From the NCBI GenBank assembly GCA_015057825.1, contig SVDN01000004.1, positions 1 to 64,000 of the forward strand: 64,000 nt of DNA. Reading direction: 5' to 3'. This document shows positions 19,601-27,496 of this stretch, in pieces. The notes beneath the pieces were generated by a model. That model saw only the letters and a program-made list of their open reading frames with translations. It did no database searches and was not told the origin of the DNA. The first letter of the stretch is position 1. Every line of letters begins with the position of its first letter. This stretch comes from Lachnospiraceae bacterium (lineage in GTDB: Bacteria; Bacillota; Clostridia; Lachnospirales; Lachnospiraceae). Made by a program: the position numbers and the translations under genes.

Positions 19601-20162
19601 CATCCTTGTATTTGATACGGAAGTATATTCAAATACAGGCGGTCAGTCTTCAAAAGCTACTCCTGCAGGCGCAACAGCTCAGTTTGCTGCAGGTGGTAAA
19701 GAAATCAAGAAGAAAGACCTTGCTCAGATTGCAATGAGCTACGGCTACGTATATGTAGCACAGATTTCAATGGGTGCTGATATGAATCAGTGTATTAAAG
19801 CCTTCGTTGAAGCAGAAAGCTATAATGGACCATCAATCATTATTGCTTACGCTCCATGTATCAACCATGGTATAAAAGGCGGCATGAGCGTATCACAGCT
19901 TGAAGAAAAGAGCGCTGTAACAAGTGGTTACTGGAATCTCTTAAGATACGACCCACGTCTTAAAGAGGAAGGAAAGAATCCATTTGTATTGGATTCAAAA
20001 GAGCCTACAACAGCTTACCAGGATTTCCTTAACAACGAAGTTCGTTACACAGCTTTGGTTCGCCAGTTCCCTGAAAGAGCTAAGGAATTATTTGCTAAGT
20101 CAGAAGCAGATGCTAAGGGTAGATATGAGTACCTTAAAGCACTTGCAAACTTAGATAAATAA
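16626..20162 (+). CDS. nifJ: Pyruvate:ferredoxin (flavodoxin) oxidoreductase
   Basis: 1178 residues when started at the ATG behind GGAGG at 16611-16615; a longer in-frame start at 16533 lies in the leader and is rejected. The enzyme converts pyruvate and CoA to acetyl-CoA and CO2 and reduces ferredoxin. The N-terminal thiamine-pyrophosphate-binding region has AAHVSYAYSDVAAIYPITPS. Two [4Fe-4S] ferredoxin motifs, CIQCNQCAYVCP near 690 and CTGCGSCSTICPG near 746, sit mid-C-terminal. The third cluster's cysteines (CGGCGE) and the TPP motif GDGWAYDIGFGGLDH near 970 complete the single-chain type. Its acetyl-CoA would feed pta-ackA at 40 kb. Codon use looks highly biased, as for an abundant protein. 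Confidence 0.97.
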   Translation: MSRKMKTMDGNTAAAHVSYAYSDVAAIYPITPSSVMAELSDKWATEGKKNIFGEEVQVTEMQSEAGAAGAVHGSLAAGALTTTFTASQGLLLMIPNLYKVAGEHLPGVFNVSARAIATHALSIFGDHSDIYACRQTGVAMLCSSSVQEVMDLTPIAHCAAVKGKVPFINFFDGFRTSHEIQKIEVWDYEDLKDLMDLKAVDEFKNHSLNPERPCQMGSAQNPDIFFQVREASNSYYDELPELVEKIMGQINAKIGTNYGLFNYYGANDAEHVIIAMGSVCETIDETIDYLNKAGGKYGVVKVRLYRPFSAKHLIAALPDSVKQISVLDRTKEPGALGEPLYLDVVAALKGSKFENVPVFRGRYGLGSKDTTSAQIIATFKNTTKPEFTIGITDDVTNLSLDASENPVTSPDSIVSCKFWGLGADGTVGANKNSIKIIGDNTDMYAQAYFDYDSKKSGGVTISHLRFGKDKIKSTYLINKADFVACHNPSYVRKYNMVQDIKDGGTFLLNCQWDLAGLEENLPGQAKRYIAEHGIKLYTIDGIKIGKEIGLGGRINTVLQSAFFKLSKIIPEDKAIELMKEAAYKAYGKKGDAIVNMNYAAIERGAQDVVEVDVPASWKDAKDEDLSRTITGDRADVVDFVKNVQIPVSAQEGNKIPVSVFKKYEDGSTPSGAAAFEKRGIAIDVPVWNADNCIQCNQCAYVCPHAAIRPVIMTDEELKNAPAGMKSKAATGLDGKHFAMTVSVMDCTGCGSCSTICPGNKKADTLKMAPLDTQLDEQAAFDYGVTLPDKPEVLEKFKETSVKGSQFKQPLLEFSGACGGCGETPYAKLMTQLFGDRMYVANATGCSSIWGNSSPSTPYTVNKAGKGPAWSNSLFEDAAEFGLGMKLAQNAIRKSLRAKLEAINERTQKAEVKEAIKEYFDTYECGATNGSATDKLVSVLEAMDCDCEERKDILKQKEYLSKKSQWILGGDGWAYDIGFGGLDHVIASGQDVNILVFDTEVYSNTGGQSSKATPAGATAQFAAGGKEIKKKDLAQIAMSYGYVYVAQISMGADMNQCIKAFVEAESYNGPSIIIAYAPCINHGIKGGMSVSQLEEKSAVTSGYWNLLRYDPRLKEEGKNPFVLDSKEPTTAYQDFLNNEVRYTALVRQFPERAKELFAKSEADAKGRYEYLKALANLDK

Positions 20163-20182
20163 CAAATAAATGTAGTTTTCCG

Positions 20183-20212
20183 AAAAAGTCACCAAAAAGG
20201 TGACTTTTTTGT
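20183..20212 (+). terminator. Terminator after nifJ
   Basis: AAAAAGTCACC and GGTGACTTTTTT pair around AAAAA; the T-run is part of the arm. Confidence 0.9.
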
Positions 20213-20237
20213 TGTATAAAATTTGTGCAATTTTACA

Positions 20238-20266
20238 TTGTATTCTTAAAAACAATAGTATACAAT
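20238..20266 (+). promoter_or_regulatory. Promoter candidate for the LTA-synthase-like gene
   Basis: TTGTAT (20238-20243), 17 bases, TACAAT (20261-20266). The -35 is weak. Confidence 0.5.
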
Positions 20267-20344
20267 ATGTTGTGGCATTATTATTAACATGTTTAATGAA
20301 AGAACTTTAAGCGATTTTCTGCTTAAATGAGAGGGTAAGTGTTA

Positions 20345-22543
20345 ATGAAAAAGATTAAAAACTTGTTAAAAAGCGCTTTTGATAAACTTCATAAAAGATT
20401 TTACAATGAAAAAATCGACAATGCATTTATCAAAATCAGAGATAAGGTAAGCGCGGGTTACAAAAAATTTGATGCGTTTTTCAGCGAAGGCGGATATTTC
20501 AGAGCAATAATGACAATAATTGTTGTTGCATTTATCTTGAACTTCATTGTTGAGGCACTTTCGAGAAGTTCGATTATAGAACCTGCTGTTTATCTCTTTT
20601 CACATCCGATTTCATACCTTTGTAACATGCTTATTATCCTTGTTACACTTTCAACCGGTATGTTCTCGAAGAAAAGATTTTTCAGTATTTTCAGTTGGTC
20701 GGCATTCTGGATTGCACTCGGATTTGTTAACCATACAATTCTTGCCAACAGAGTAACACCTTTCAATGCTACCGATTTCCTTATGGTTAAGGCAGGAGTT
20801 CAAATAGCTGACAAATACTACAGTGGAACAAAGATCTTTATGACAATTCTTACTGTTGTAATTATCGTTGCAATCATCGGTTTGGTTTGGCTTAAAGGAC
20901 CGAAACTTAAGAAAAAACTTAACTATGTTAAATCAGCAATCGCAATGGGCAGTATTATTTTGGCTGCCGTATTGGGACTTAAAATAGCAACAAGCACGGG
21001 AGCTATGGCAACGGTTTTTGCCAACCTTCCTTCTGCTTACGAAGACTACGGCTTCCCGTATTGCTTGGGAACGAGCATTTTCTCTACCGGTGTATCAAAA
21101 CCGGATAACTATGAAGAGAAGATCGGAGAAATCGTAGAGGCCGCTTCCGCAAAAGCCGAAACAGACTATACGGCCGATGCGACACCTAATATTATTGTTA
21201 TTCAGTTGGAGTCATTCTTTAACGTTAATGATTTGACCGGATATGAATTTTCGGAGAATCCGATTCCAACCTTTACATCTCTTTGCGATAATTTTGCTTC
21301 GGGTTATGTTCGTGTACCTTCAATCGGTGCAGGTACATCAAATACTGAATTTGAGATGCTTACAGGTCTTAATCTTGATGATTTCGGACCGGGTGAAATT
21401 CCTTACAAAACAATTATGCTTAAAAAAGTATGCGAAAGTTATGCATACGATTTAAAGAATTACAATTATTCAACTCATGCATTACATAATAACGATGCAA
21501 CATTCTATCAAAGACATACGGTTTATCCAAACCTTGGTTTTGATACATTTACATCAATGGAATACATGAATATTACACAGTGGACATACAAAAACTGGGC
21601 AAAAGACTACATTTTGACCGATTCAATCATGGATTGCATTAATTCCACGGAAAATCAGGATTTTGTATTTACAGTATCCGTACAGGGACATGGTAGCTAT
21701 CCAAGCGAGGAAGTACTTGAAAATCCTGCAGTAAGAGTTACAAAACAGCCTGAAGGTGTTGAAGGCTACTCAATGGAATACTATGCAAATCAGATTCACG
21801 AAATGGATGAGTTTATTTCACAGTTAATTGATGCAATTAACGAAAAAGGCGAGGATACAATACTTGTTCTTTACGGAGACCACCTTCCAAGCCTTAATCT
21901 CGAAGATGACGATTTAACTTACGGTGATGCTTTATATACACCTTATGTTGTTTGGAATAATTTTGGTCTTCAGATGGAAGATAATGTTAATGTTGAGGCA
22001 TGGCAGCTTCTTTCAAACGTTATGAAATCAATCGGTGTAAATGCCGGTGTTATAAACAACTATCATCAGACTTATAACGGAAATGTTTCAGAAGATGAGT
22101 ATTTAAGCGGTCTTAAGAACCTTGCTTATGATATTCTTTATGGTGATCAAAACGCATTCGGCGGTACATTACCATACGAAACAACCAACATGCATTTTGG
22201 TATAAGACCTATATCCATCACGGGAACAAGAACCGCAACAAGTGATGATGTAAATGCATTTATCGAAAGACTTAAAGCTAAAGATCCTACAAAGGATTAC
22301 AACAGCAAGTATGAAGATATGATTGCAAATCCATCAAACTACACCGTTGTTGAAGGCGAGAACTTCACAAATTACAGTCTTGTGTTTATCGGTGATGATT
22401 ACCAAGGAACATATTTTGTAAATCCGAATACAATATTCTTTAAGACAGAAGAAGGATTGGAAGCCGGAACACAGATTAAAGTAGGACAGGTTGGAGACGA
22501 TAAATATCTTCTCAGTGAAACTGAAAGCTACACAATTCAATAA
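20345..22543 (+). CDS. LTA synthase family membrane sulfatase/phosphoglycerol transferase
   Basis: A GTG at 20339 is open, but the GAGGG at 20331-20335 fits the ATG at 20345, giving 732 residues. A basic cytoplasmic N-terminus (about 1-55) is followed by around five membrane helices (about 55-220) and an extracellular alkaline-phosphatase-fold domain. That domain has VIQLESF near 285, GAGTSNTEFEML near 328 (Thr nucleophile expected) and LYGDHLPS near 516. Homologues transfer glycerol phosphate from phosphatidylglycerol to polymers or glycolipids. A further region of about 100 residues follows the sulfatase core. The exact polymer is unknown. The monocistronic context gives no further clue. 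Confidence 0.85.
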   Translation: MKKIKNLLKSAFDKLHKRFYNEKIDNAFIKIRDKVSAGYKKFDAFFSEGGYFRAIMTIIVVAFILNFIVEALSRSSIIEPAVYLFSHPISYLCNMLIILVTLSTGMFSKKRFFSIFSWSAFWIALGFVNHTILANRVTPFNATDFLMVKAGVQIADKYYSGTKIFMTILTVVIIVAIIGLVWLKGPKLKKKLNYVKSAIAMGSIILAAVLGLKIATSTGAMATVFANLPSAYEDYGFPYCLGTSIFSTGVSKPDNYEEKIGEIVEAASAKAETDYTADATPNIIVIQLESFFNVNDLTGYEFSENPIPTFTSLCDNFASGYVRVPSIGAGTSNTEFEMLTGLNLDDFGPGEIPYKTIMLKKVCESYAYDLKNYNYSTHALHNNDATFYQRHTVYPNLGFDTFTSMEYMNITQWTYKNWAKDYILTDSIMDCINSTENQDFVFTVSVQGHGSYPSEEVLENPAVRVTKQPEGVEGYSMEYYANQIHEMDEFISQLIDAINEKGEDTILVLYGDHLPSLNLEDDDLTYGDALYTPYVVWNNFGLQMEDNVNVEAWQLLSNVMKSIGVNAGVINNYHQTYNGNVSEDEYLSGLKNLAYDILYGDQNAFGGTLPYETTNMHFGIRPISITGTRTATSDDVNAFIERLKAKDPTKDYNSKYEDMIANPSNYTVVEGENFTNYSLVFIGDDYQGTYFVNPNTIFFKTEEGLEAGTQIKVGQVGDDKYLLSETESYTIQ

Positions 22544-22555
22544 ATTAATTAAAAA

Positions 22556-23392
22556 CTATTCGGGCCTGAGGTTTATGATAACAACCTCAGGCTTGTTTAA
22601 TATTCTGATGTTTACGGTGTGAGAACCGATTCCTCGACTGACAATCATATCAGTGGATTTTTCTTTAAAAAGACCGGCATAGTATTTTGGAAAAGGTATA
22701 AATTGAGGTGAAATCAAAAACTCTCCGTGATAGTGACCGCACAAGCAAAGGTCGGAGCCGTATTCCGCATAGTTTTTGAAAAACAAAGGTGAATGCGCAA
22801 GCAAGATATTATATTTTTCATCATCTCTTGCGGACAATTTGGATGAAATATAATTATCGGGCATAACCGCATTTTTAAATTTAAGATAAAGACTTCTGTC
22901 AATGGAAAGACCGCTTAAACTAATGTTGTCGCCCAAAGATGTGCTTTCATCGTCGAGAAAAACAACGCCGGCATCTTTAAGCATATTCATGGCATTTAAA
23001 AAATAAGAATTTTCAAAGCTTTTTACTTCATGATTACCATATGCGTAGTAAACCTTGAATTTTTTTGCCAAACGGATAATAAAATCCGTGGTGCGACTGA
23101 TTTTGTTTAAAGTTTTTTCGTTTGGAATTTCATCTTTTGAAAGAGAAATATACATATCTCCGCCGATTAAAACAGCATCGGGATTTTGTTTTACAACAGC
23201 TTGATATAACAGTTCATTATCAATTCCGTAGCTTCTTTCGTGAAGATCGGTTAAAAATACGTATTTATGATTTTGCTTGATTTTATCTGTGGAAATATCA
23301 TAGTCGGTAATATTGAAATTGTACAGTTCATATATGTTTCTCAAGGCCAATATTGCTATTACGGCCGCAGCAATTAAAATAATATAAGTCAT
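22556..23392 (-). CDS. Membrane-anchored metallophosphoesterase
   Basis: The open frame starts at 23452, but the ATG at 23392 has a good TTGGAG ribosome site 7 bases away and begins with a hydrophobic anchor (MTYIILIAAAVIAILA), giving 278 residues. The calcineurin-like motifs are in order: FLTDLHERS, GGDMYIS, YGNHEV, LLAHSPLF and CGHYHGEF, which supply the dinuclear metal ligands. This resembles the YaeI/YkuE group, some of which act on phospholipid-like pyrophosphates. The active domain probably faces outwards. It is convergent with the LTA-synthase-like gene, 12 bases apart. Confidence 0.85.
   Translation of the reverse strand: MTYIILIAAAVIAILALRNIYELYNFNITDYDISTDKIKQNHKYVFLTDLHERSYGIDNELLYQAVVKQNPDAVLIGGDMYISLSKDEIPNEKTLNKISRTTDFIIRLAKKFKVYYAYGNHEVKSFENSYFLNAMNMLKDAGVVFLDDESTSLGDNISLSGLSIDRSLYLKFKNAVMPDNYISSKLSARDDEKYNILLAHSPLFFKNYAEYGSDLCLCGHYHGEFLISPQFIPFPKYYAGLFKEKSTDMIVSRGIGSHTVNIRILNKPEVVIINLRPE
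22564..22599. terminator. Hairpin terminator inside the 3' coding end of the phosphoesterase gene
   Basis: Perfect 10-bp arms GCCTGAGGTT (22564-22573) and AACCTCAGGC (22583-22592) with a 9-base loop, followed on the plus strand by TTGTTTAATATT. It probably ends LTA-synthase-like transcripts while also encoding the phosphoesterase C-terminus. On the other strand a TTTTT lies a few bases beyond the stem. Confidence 0.6.
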
Positions 23393-23422
23393 AATTTTCT
23401 CCAAAATAATTTTTATATAAAG

Positions 23423-23431
23423 ATTATAACA
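23423..23431 (-). promoter_or_regulatory. Extended -10 promoter candidate for the phosphoesterase gene
   Basis: Minus strand TGT followed by TATAAT (plus 23423-23428). No good -35. About 31 bases upstream of the chosen ATG. Confidence 0.45.
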
Positions 23432-23518
23432 TTTTTTACAAACAATAATCATCCGCCTGTTTGTGAAAAATTAAAAAACGCTCAAATCGGCCTTATTGGT
23501 TACATAAAGTTATTGTTC

Positions 23519-23547
23519 TTGAAAAATCAATATTTTGTGTGTATAAT
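23519..23547 (+). promoter_or_regulatory. Promoter of scpA-scpB
   Basis: TTGAAA (23519-23524), 17-base spacer, TATAAT (23542-23547). Start predicted near 23554, with the GGGAG ribosome site soon after. Confidence 0.75.
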
Positions 23548-23586
23548 TTATTTTAAACACAAGATATCGTCAAAAAGGGAGTTATC

Positions 23587-24327
23587 ATGGGAATTTCAGT
23601 AAGACTTGAAGCATTTGAGGGACCTCTTGATTTGCTTTTAAACTTAATCGAAAAAAACAAAGTTAATATATATGATATTCCGATTGTTGAAATAACCGCA
23701 CAGTATATGGAATACGTTAATGCCATGCAGACAAAGGATTTAAACATTGTCAGCGACTTTTTGGTTATGGCTGCAACGCTTCTTGACATCAAATCCAAGA
23801 TGCTTCTGCCAAAAGAAGTAAGCGCCGACGGCGAAGAAGAAGATCCACGTGCGGAACTTGTGGAAAGATTGTTGGAATACAAGCTTTACAAATACATGTC
23901 ACTTGAACTTAAAGATAAACAAATTGATGCCGCAAGAGTTTTGTTTAAAGCTTCATCTCTTCCCGAAGAGCTTAAAGATTGCTATGCACCGATTGATATG
24001 GATCAATATTTGGGTGACATTACTTTAAACAAACTTAACAGTATTTTTAAAGACATTATGAAGCGCAGTGTCAATAAATATGACGAAGTCAGAAAAGATT
24101 TCGGAAAGATTGAGAAAGACGAAGTAAGTCTTGAAGAAAAGCTTGATTTCGTTATGGAATATGCGGGCAATCACAAAGAATTTTCCTTTAGAGCACTCCT
24201 TATGGAACAATGCTCTAAGATGCAGATAATCGTTACGTTCTTGGCGATTCTGGAGCTTATGAAGATGGGTAAAATACTCATTGTTCAGGAAAAGATATTC
24301 GATGATATAAAGATTTGCGCGGCGTAG
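23587..24327 (+). CDS. scpA: Segregation and condensation protein A (kleisin)
   Basis: 246 residues, the normal size. ScpA is the kleisin that bridges the Smc head domains in the bacterial condensin and recruits ScpB. The hallmark N-terminus VRLEAFEGPLDLLLNLIEKN is at residues 5-24, followed by DIPIVEITAQYMEY, and the C-terminal winged helix includes VTFLAILELMKMGKI. Ribosome site GGGAG. scpB follows after 32 bases in the same direction. Smc itself is not here; rnc, which often neighbours smc, is at the far end of the window. Confidence 0.96.
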   Translation: MGISVRLEAFEGPLDLLLNLIEKNKVNIYDIPIVEITAQYMEYVNAMQTKDLNIVSDFLVMAATLLDIKSKMLLPKEVSADGEEEDPRAELVERLLEYKLYKYMSLELKDKQIDAARVLFKASSLPEELKDCYAPIDMDQYLGDITLNKLNSIFKDIMKRSVNKYDEVRKDFGKIEKDEVSLEEKLDFVMEYAGNHKEFSFRALLMEQCSKMQIIVTFLAILELMKMGKILIVQEKIFDDIKICAA

Positions 24328-24359
24328 TTATCTTTTAAATTGATATTAAGGATTAAAAA

Positions 24360-24950
24360 ATGGAGATAGATGAAAGAATGATAAAAAAATTGGAGTCAGC
24401 GATTGAAGCCATTTTATTTACCATGGGAGAATCCGTAGAACTTAAAAAAATCGCGGATGCAATCAATCATGACGAAGATACCACAAGAAAAATCATCAAA
24501 AATATGATGGACAAATATCTTGCGGAAGACAGAGGCATTACAATCGTTGAATTAAACGATTCTTATCAAATGTGTACAAAGGCGGAAATGTACGACTATA
24601 TAGCAAAAGTTGCCGCACAACCACGTGATTACGTTCTTACGGATGTTCAATTGGAAACACTTTCAATAGTTGCATACAAGCAGCCTATTACAAAGGGCGA
24701 AATCAGCAAAATCAGAGGTGTAAATTGCGACCATGCAATCAACAGATTGGTTGAAGTCGGATTGGTAGAGGAAAGAGGGCGCTTAAATGCTCCGGGAAGA
24801 CCTCTTACTTTTGGTACAACGGAAGAGTTCCTAAGAAGATTCGGACTTTCTTCGGTGGAAGAGCTTCCTATCGTCAATTCCGAAAAAATCGAGGATTTCA
24901 AACGCGAGGCCGTTGATGAAATCGAGGGTCAGATTAAATTTGATTTATGA
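24360..24950 (+). CDS. scpB: Segregation and condensation protein B
   Basis: 196 residues. ScpB dimerises and binds ScpA in the Smc-ScpAB complex. Two winged-helix domains are expected: SAIEAILFTMGESVELKKIA (about 12-31) starts the first, and LETLSIVAYKQPITKGEIS with IRGVNCDHAINRLVE forms the second, followed by GRPLTFGTTEEFLRRFGL, a strong ScpB signature. The gene has only a weak ribosome site (AAGGATT) and probably depends on coupling to scpA. A new promoter begins one base after its stop codon. Confidence 0.96.
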   Translation: MEIDERMIKKLESAIEAILFTMGESVELKKIADAINHDEDTTRKIIKNMMDKYLAEDRGITIVELNDSYQMCTKAEMYDYIAKVAAQPRDYVLTDVQLETLSIVAYKQPITKGEISKIRGVNCDHAINRLVEVGLVEERGRLNAPGRPLTFGTTEEFLRRFGLSSVEELPIVNSEKIEDFKREAVDEIEGQIKFDL

Positions 24951-24979
24951 TTGCAAATTCTTTATATTTTTAATATAAT
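24951..24979 (+). promoter_or_regulatory. Promoter of the small gene-rpiR operon
   Basis: TTGCAA (24951-24956) starts right after the scpB stop; a 17-base spacer leads to TATAAT (24974-24979). The predicted start near 24986 serves the 58-codon gene and rpiR. Confidence 0.75.
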
Positions 24980-25017
24980 TTACTTTAAGAATGTTATTAT
25001 TTTAGATGGTGTGAATT

Positions 25018-25194
25018 ATGTTAAAAATGTCTAAAAGTGCCAGGACTTTGGAGGATATAAAAACTCTTCCTGGTGTATCGGGATACGAAAAATTAATGAT
25101 CACGGTTAACGGAAAATCATATGAGGTCCAAAGTGCCATTCCGGTAAATGGGCTTATTATGTTAGTTGCCGGAGACGAAGTGGTTGAAGAATAA
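25018..25194 (+). CDS. 58-residue small protein, unknown function
   Basis: ATG at 25018 to TAA at 25194 encodes 58 residues: a basic start (MLKMSKSARTLEDI), then LPGVSGYEKLMITVNGK, and an acidic end (VAGDEVVEE). The pattern of short hydrophobic stretches split by glycines suggests a small beta-rich fold. It has no transmembrane segment, no cysteines, and no C-terminal Gly-Gly, so it is not a ThiS-type sulfur carrier. Support for being real comes from its dedicated promoter 40 bases upstream and its tight 12-base gap to rpiR. A ribosome site is weak (GATGGTG). I do not recognise the family. Confidence 0.6.
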   Translation: MLKMSKSARTLEDIKTLPGVSGYEKLMITVNGKSYEVQSAIPVNGLIMLVAGDEVVEE

Positions 25195-25206
25195 AAGGAT
25201 TGTTAA

Positions 25207-26217
25207 ATGTCAGATAATAAAAGTCTGTTAGATAAAATCGATGAAAAAATCTCGTGTATGAGTAAAGGACAAAAGAAATTGTCCAAATATATAGCCTTAA
25301 ATTATGATAAGGCTGTGTTTTTGACTGCCGCAAAGCTCGGAAAAATCGTAGGGGTCAGCGAATCCACGGTGGTGCGCTTTGCAACAATGCTCGGATATGA
25401 CGGATATCCGCAATTTCAAAGAGCCTTAGAGTCTTTGGTTCGTGAAAAACTCGATTCAATCGAAAAAATCGAGGTCCCAACAGGTAAAACAACAAAAAGT
25501 GAAATTATTAAAACAGTCATGAAGTCGGATATGGAAAAGATCCGACTTAGTCTTGATTTGCTTGATTATCTTTCTTTCAGTCAAGCAATTGACAGCATTT
25601 TGGATGCGGAAACCATATATGTGGTGGGAGTTCGCGCATGTGCGCCTTTGGCATCTTTTTTCGCATTCAATTTGCGAATGATGTTTAAAAATGTTGTTGA
25701 GATAACAACAAATAACTCCAGCGAAACCTTTGAACAGATGCTTCGCCTTACGGAAAATGACGTGGTTATCGGAATCAGTTTTCCGCGCTATTCCATGAGA
25801 ACGCTTAAACTTATGGAATATGCAAACAACAAAAACGCAAAAGTTGTTTGCATTACCGACTCGAAGCATTCACCTATGGTTTTGTATTCGTCCTGTAATC
25901 TATTTGCAAGAACGGATATGATTACCGTTGTGGATTCTTTGGTTGCACCGTTATCTCTTATAAATGCGTTAATTGTTGCCCTTTGCATTATCAAGAAAGA
26001 AGAGGTAATAGATACACTTACACAACTTGATAAGGTATGGGCCGATTATCAAGTTTACGGTGGTGACGAGATTAATTACGTTGATGAAGATGTAAGAATT
26101 AAATTCAGCATGACCGAGCTTATTGAAGAAGATATAGAAAACGGATTGGCGTCTGACATTGTTGATGATATTTCCAAAATAATGGAAAGAAAACCGGAAG
26201 GTGATATAAATGAGTAA
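25207..26217 (+). CDS. MurR/RpiR family transcriptional regulator
   Basis: 336 residues, about 50 longer than most of the family. The N-terminal helix-turn-helix has TAAKLGKIVGVSESTVVRFA near residues 40-59, then the YPQFQRAL segment typical of RpiR. The SIS domain (about 125-265) binds phosphosugars in this family and includes YVVGVRACAPLASF and VIGISFPRYSMRTL. The C-terminal tail (about 275-336) is acidic. Such regulators usually control sugar phosphate or amino-sugar genes, but none lies next door; the following gene encodes an FAD protein that overlaps it by 8 bases. The ligand is unknown. Confidence 0.9.
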   Translation: MSDNKSLLDKIDEKISCMSKGQKKLSKYIALNYDKAVFLTAAKLGKIVGVSESTVVRFATMLGYDGYPQFQRALESLVREKLDSIEKIEVPTGKTTKSEIIKTVMKSDMEKIRLSLDLLDYLSFSQAIDSILDAETIYVVGVRACAPLASFFAFNLRMMFKNVVEITTNNSSETFEQMLRLTENDVVIGISFPRYSMRTLKLMEYANNKNAKVVCITDSKHSPMVLYSSCNLFARTDMITVVDSLVAPLSLINALIVALCIIKKEEVIDTLTQLDKVWADYQVYGGDEINYVDEDVRIKFSMTELIEEDIENGLASDIVDDISKIMERKPEGDINE

Positions 26218-27457
26218 TGTCTGCGTTATCGGTGGCGGTGCCGCCGGTATGATGGCAGCTGTCACGGCGGCCGAAGCCGGAAATAAGGTTACGCTTTTGG
26301 AAAAGAACGAAAAACTCGGAAAAAAGCTCTATATCACAGGCAAGGGAAGATGTAATCTTACAAATGCCTCGGATGAAGAAAATATTTTTAATAATATATT
26401 AAAAAACAAAAAGTTCATGTACAGCGCCCTTTATTCCTTTAATTCCGACAATGTGTGTGACTTTTTTAAAAGTTACGGTTTGGAAATCAAAGTAGAAAGA
26501 GGAAATCGCGTATTTCCGGCATCGGATAAATCATCGGATGTTATATCAACTCTTGCAAAGGCTTTAAAAAAGACCGGAGCCGAAGTACGCTTAAACAGCC
26601 GGGTTGCGGATATTGTTTGCAAAGAAAACAATAATGACAAATACGAAAAAAAGATTGATTATATAATACTTGATAGCAAGGAGAAACTCTATTTCGATAA
26701 AATAATTGTCGCAACGGGAGGTGTATCCTATCAATCCACGGGTTCCGACGGATGGGGAATTGGCCAAGCCGAAAAACTGGGCCTTAAAACGGTGGACTTG
26801 TTGCCGGGCTTGGTGCCTTTTAACATTAAAGAGGAATTTGTAAAAGACTTACAGGGCCTTTCATTGAAAAATGTCAGCTTGGAAATCAAATCAAAGAATA
26901 AAAGCGTTTATAAGGATTTCGGAGAAATGTTGTTTACGCATTTCGGCATCAGCGGACCTCTTGTAATTTCCGCATCAAGCGTGGTAAATCGTTTGAAATC
27001 AAAGGAAGATTTAAAGATTTTTATTGATTTAAAACCGGCACTTTCCACGGAAGAGCTTGATAAGAGAATCTTAAGAGATTTTGACGAATTTAAGAATAAG
27101 TCCTTTAAAAATTCATTGGAAAAACTTCTTCCGAAGAAGCTGATTCCCGTCATTATAAACCTATCCGGAATAGATCCGGATAAGAAAGTAAACGAAGTAT
27201 CCAAAAAAGAAAGAAATTCTTTGACTTCGCTTTTGAAAAATTTTGAAATGACTTTTTCGGGACTCAGAGGCTTTAACGAAGCCATTATTACATGTGGCGG
27301 AATTAGCGTAAATGAAATAAATCCTGCAACAATGGAGTCAAAAAAGGTTGAAAATCTGTTTTTTTGCGGTGAAATGCTTGATGTTGATGCATTTACCGGA
27401 GGATACAACCTTCAAATCGCCTGGTCAACGGGACGACTTGCCGGACTCAGTGTTTGA
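26210..27457 (+). CDS. NAD(P)/FAD-dependent oxidoreductase (HI0933/YhiN/BaiN-like)
   Basis: 415 residues. The N-terminus NVCVIGGGAAGMMAAVTAAE binds FAD, followed by the family signature KLGKKLYITGKGRCNLTNA near 36-54. The C-terminus has EAIITCGGISVNEINPATM and FFCGEMLDVDAFTGGYNLQ, typical of HI0933-like flavoproteins. Some homologues in gut clostridia (BaiN) have been tied to bile acid reduction, but the family is broad and widespread, so that role should not be assumed. It overlaps the RpiR-type gene by 8 bases and precedes cmk by 39. Confidence 0.9.
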   Translation: MSNVCVIGGGAAGMMAAVTAAEAGNKVTLLEKNEKLGKKLYITGKGRCNLTNASDEENIFNNILKNKKFMYSALYSFNSDNVCDFFKSYGLEIKVERGNRVFPASDKSSDVISTLAKALKKTGAEVRLNSRVADIVCKENNNDKYEKKIDYIILDSKEKLYFDKIIVATGGVSYQSTGSDGWGIGQAEKLGLKTVDLLPGLVPFNIKEEFVKDLQGLSLKNVSLEIKSKNKSVYKDFGEMLFTHFGISGPLVISASSVVNRLKSKEDLKIFIDLKPALSTEELDKRILRDFDEFKNKSFKNSLEKLLPKKLIPVIINLSGIDPDKKVNEVSKKERNSLTSLLKNFEMTFSGLRGFNEAIITCGGISVNEINPATMESKKVENLFFCGEMLDVDAFTGGYNLQIAWSTGRLAGLSV

Positions 27458-27496
27458 TTTTAAAATAATCATAACAAGCATAAGAGAGGAATTATT

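Noticed and set aside
25018-25194. ThiS/MoaD-like sulfur carrier
   Set aside because: The small protein includes an MITVNGK stretch that recalls such proteins but ends in Glu-Glu, without the required C-terminal Gly-Gly.
26210-27457. Bile-acid enzyme BaiN
   Set aside because: The family similarity is real, but it is widespread and no other bai genes are present, so the specific role is not supported.
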